This document shows positions 4,361-6,279 of a stretch of 6,279 nt of DNA, piece after piece; the stretch's first letter is position 1; the number at the start of each line of letters is the position of its first letter. The position numbers and the translations under genes were made by a program. The stretch spans positions 1 to 6,279 of the forward strand of contig USJH01000056.1 of NCBI GenBank assembly GCA_900554955.1, in the 5' to 3' direction. The notes beneath the pieces were generated by a model. It was not told the DNA's origin, did no database searches, and saw nothing but the letters and a program-made list of their open reading frames with translations. This stretch comes from an uncultured Clostridia bacterium (GTDB lineage: Bacteria; Bacillota; Clostridia; Christensenellales; UBA1242).

Positions 4361-6279
4361 ATGATAATTGATAAAAATGTTCTCTCTCCAATGATGAGAC
4401 ACTATCTTGAAATGAAAGAAAAGAACAAAGACGCAATTTTGTTTTATCGTCTTGGTGACTTTTATGAAATGTTTTTTGAAGATGCAGAAGTTTGTTCAAA
4501 AGTTCTTGAGCTCACCCTTACTGGAAAACAATGCGGACTTGAAGAACGTGCCCCTATGTGTGGCATTCCTTATCATGCAGCAGACACCTATATTGCAAAA
4601 CTTATTGAAAGAGGCTATAAAGTTGCAATCTGCGAGCAAATGAGCGACCCAAAAGAAAGTAAAGGTCTTGTTGACCGTGCCGTTATCAGAGTTGTAACTC
4701 CAGGAACGGCAATTGAAGATGAAGTTTTAAAAGCAGACCGAAACAACTTTCTTTGCTCAGTTTATGCCGACAAAAACGGCATTGGTGTTTCATATGCTGA
4801 CATTTCAACCGGCCTTATGGAAATGTGCGAGTTTAAAGCCAATGAAGATGGAATTAAAATGCTTGATGATGTTCTTTCAAGAACCAAGCCAAGTGAGATT
4901 ATTTGTAACAGTGATGCAGTTGCTGTTTCTAAAAAACTTCACTCAGTCCAAATGATGTTTGTTCCAGAGTTTTATTTCTATCGTGACAGCGAATATAACC
5001 TTTCAAAATGTGAAAAAACTCTTAAAGAACAATTCAAAGTCAATAATCTTTCAGTTTTTGATGCAGCAGACAAAAAATTTGCAATCAAAGCCGCAGGTGC
5101 AATGCTTGCATATATTTCTGAAACACAAATGCGAAAAGTTGGAAACATTAAAAAACTTAATGTTGTTAAAGACGAAAGATATGTTCATCTTGACATTAAT
5201 GCAAGACGAAACCTTGAACTTGTCGAGAGCATGAACCTTAGAAAGAAACGTGGTTCTCTTCTTGGACTTCTTGATCATACTAAAACTTCAATGGGTGCAA
5301 GAAAAATGCGTCTTTTCATTGACCAACCACTTCGTGATGAAACCATCATAAACTCACGTCTTGATGGGGTTGAAGAACTTGTTACAAACCTTATGCTTCG
5401 TGATGAGCTTGATAAAGTCCTTTCAGAAATTCAAGACGTTGAAAGAAAGTGCTCAAAAGTTTCAGCGAACACAATTTTACCGAAAGAGTGCTTGGCACTT
5501 GCTGACACATTGTCATATATTCCTAAAATCAAAAACATTTTAAGCTCTTGCAAAAGTTCAATTTTGGTTCAAGCAAACAAACAACTTGCCGACCTTACTG
5601 AACTTTGTTCGCTTATCTTTTCAGCAATCAATCCAGATGCTCCAGCAAACATGAAAGACGGCGGCTATATTAAACGTGGTTTTGACAGCGAACTTGACCA
5701 AACAAGAATGGCAGGGGAATATGGAAAACAGTGGCTTGCCGAACTTGAACAAAGCGAAAGAGAAAGAACTGGCATAAAAAATCTTAAAACTGGATATAAC
5801 CGTGTGTTTGGATATTATATTGAAATTTCAAATTCATGGCTTAATCAAGTTCCAGACAACTATATTCGAAAACAATCACTCACAAGCGGTGAAAGATTTA
5901 TCACTCCAGAACTTAAAGACATGGAATATAAAATCTTAAACAGCCAAGAAGAATCTCTTAAAATTGAAAATCGCCTTTACGGTCAAATTAAGCAAAACAT
6001 TGCATCATATATCAGTGAAATTTTGGACATCTCAGACGCAATTGCGACAATTGATTGTCTTTTAAGTTTTGCTTTTGTTTCAAGCAAATATCACTATACA
6101 AAGCCAACAATAAACAATCAAATTTCTCACATTAAAATTATTGATGGAAGACACCCTGTTGTTGAAGAACTCATGGAAGGGGAGGACTTCTCACCTAATG
6201 ATACAATCCTTGACAGCGATAGCAACCGTATCATGCTTATCACTGGCCCTAACATGGCAGGAAAGAGCACCTATATGCG
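4361..6279 (+). CDS. mutS: DNA mismatch repair protein MutS, 3' end outside the window
   Basis: MutS recognises base mismatches and small loops and starts their repair with MutL. The window holds 639 complete codons; full MutS is usually about 850-870 residues, so roughly three quarters is present. The truncation is the window edge, not a mutation. Domain I has the mismatch-probing F-x-E motif (F34-Y35-E36 in GDFYEMF) and PMCGIPYHA (65-73). A connector domain follows, then the core helices and clamp (about 255-560) with GYNRVFGYYIEIS (478-490) and ERFITPELKDME (511-522). The ATPase domain begins with DGRHPVVE (595-602) and ends in the Walker A motif GPNMAGKST (629-637). Walker B and the C-terminal dimerisation region lie beyond the window. 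The ATG at 4361 follows GGAG (4350-4353) by 7 bases, inside the end of miaB, with one base between the genes, so translation is probably coupled. About 49 of its leucines are CTT against about five TTA. Confidence 0.98.
   Translation, partial: MIIDKNVLSPMMRHYLEMKEKNKDAILFYRLGDFYEMFFEDAEVCSKVLELTLTGKQCGLEERAPMCGIPYHAADTYIAKLIERGYKVAICEQMSDPKESKGLVDRAVIRVVTPGTAIEDEVLKADRNNFLCSVYADKNGIGVSYADISTGLMEMCEFKANEDGIKMLDDVLSRTKPSEIICNSDAVAVSKKLHSVQMMFVPEFYFYRDSEYNLSKCEKTLKEQFKVNNLSVFDAADKKFAIKAAGAMLAYISETQMRKVGNIKKLNVVKDERYVHLDINARRNLELVESMNLRKKRGSLLGLLDHTKTSMGARKMRLFIDQPLRDETIINSRLDGVEELVTNLMLRDELDKVLSEIQDVERKCSKVSANTILPKECLALADTLSYIPKIKNILSSCKSSILVQANKQLADLTELCSLIFSAINPDAPANMKDGGYIKRGFDSELDQTRMAGEYGKQWLAELEQSERERTGIKNLKTGYNRVFGYYIEISNSWLNQVPDNYIRKQSLTSGERFITPELKDMEYKILNSQEESLKIENRLYGQIKQNIASYISEILDISDAIATIDCLLSFAFVSSKYHYTKPTINNQISHIKIIDGRHPVVEELMEGEDFSPNDTILDSDSNRIMLITGPNMAGKSTYM

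Noticed and set aside
4182..4499. A 105-codon open frame on the minus strand across the miaB-mutS junction
   Set aside because: It lies wholly antisense to two well-supported genes, has no recognisable domain and reads as a shadow of their codon use.
4452..5543. Short plus-strand frames (60-91 codons) in other phases within mutS
   Set aside because: The mutS frame is continuous from 4361 to the window end with all conserved motifs; these are out-of-phase shadows.
6217..6279. Truncated or pseudogene mutS
   Set aside because: The frame is open and ends mid-codon at the window edge just after an intact Walker A motif, so the truncation is an artefact of the window.

Overview
The window reads as ordinary chromosomal DNA of an AT-rich, low-GC Gram-positive bacterium, most likely an anaerobic clostridial lineage. 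The reasons are a miaB-mutS gene pair with Firmicutes-like protein sequences, a class A penicillin-binding protein with a short Lys-rich N-terminus, a tRNA with encoded CCA, TATAAT-type promoters and AGGAG/GGAG ribosome binding sites. The standard code fits: Trp is TGG and no in-frame TGA is needed. The exact taxon cannot be told from the sequence.

Layout. Bases 1-56 are the 3' part of a tRNA-Leu(UAA) gene, cut by the window start and followed by a hairpin/poly-T terminator (58-90). A 56-base GC-rich stretch (118-173) inside an approximately 65-base palindrome-rich segment then stands out from the AT-rich spacer and looks like a small interspersed repeat. A promoter (203-231) drives a one-gene unit (264-545) encoding a 93-residue protein that resembles the N-terminal 3' DNA-binding domain of the primosomal helicase PriA, but stands alone. 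A bidirectional terminator (601-628) separates it from a convergent gene on the minus strand (631-2874), a complete bifunctional class A penicillin-binding protein. That gene and miaB are transcribed divergently from back-to-back promoters whose -35 boxes overlap (2904-2956). On the plus strand miaB (3034-4359) and mutS (4361 to the window end, incomplete at its 3' end) are one base apart and form an operon.

How the parts relate. The PBP builds cell-wall peptidoglycan. MiaB methylthiolates i6A37 in tRNAs reading UNN codons, and the tRNA-Leu at the window start carries the A36-A37-A38 loop that this pathway recognises. MutS detects DNA mismatches. The miaB-mutS order is a known Firmicutes arrangement (mutL often follows). 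No phage, transposase, CRISPR array, defence cluster or novel multi-gene system is visible. The least ordinary items are the standalone PriA-domain-like protein, the GC-rich repeat-like element, the shared divergent promoter and the high cysteine content of the PBP.
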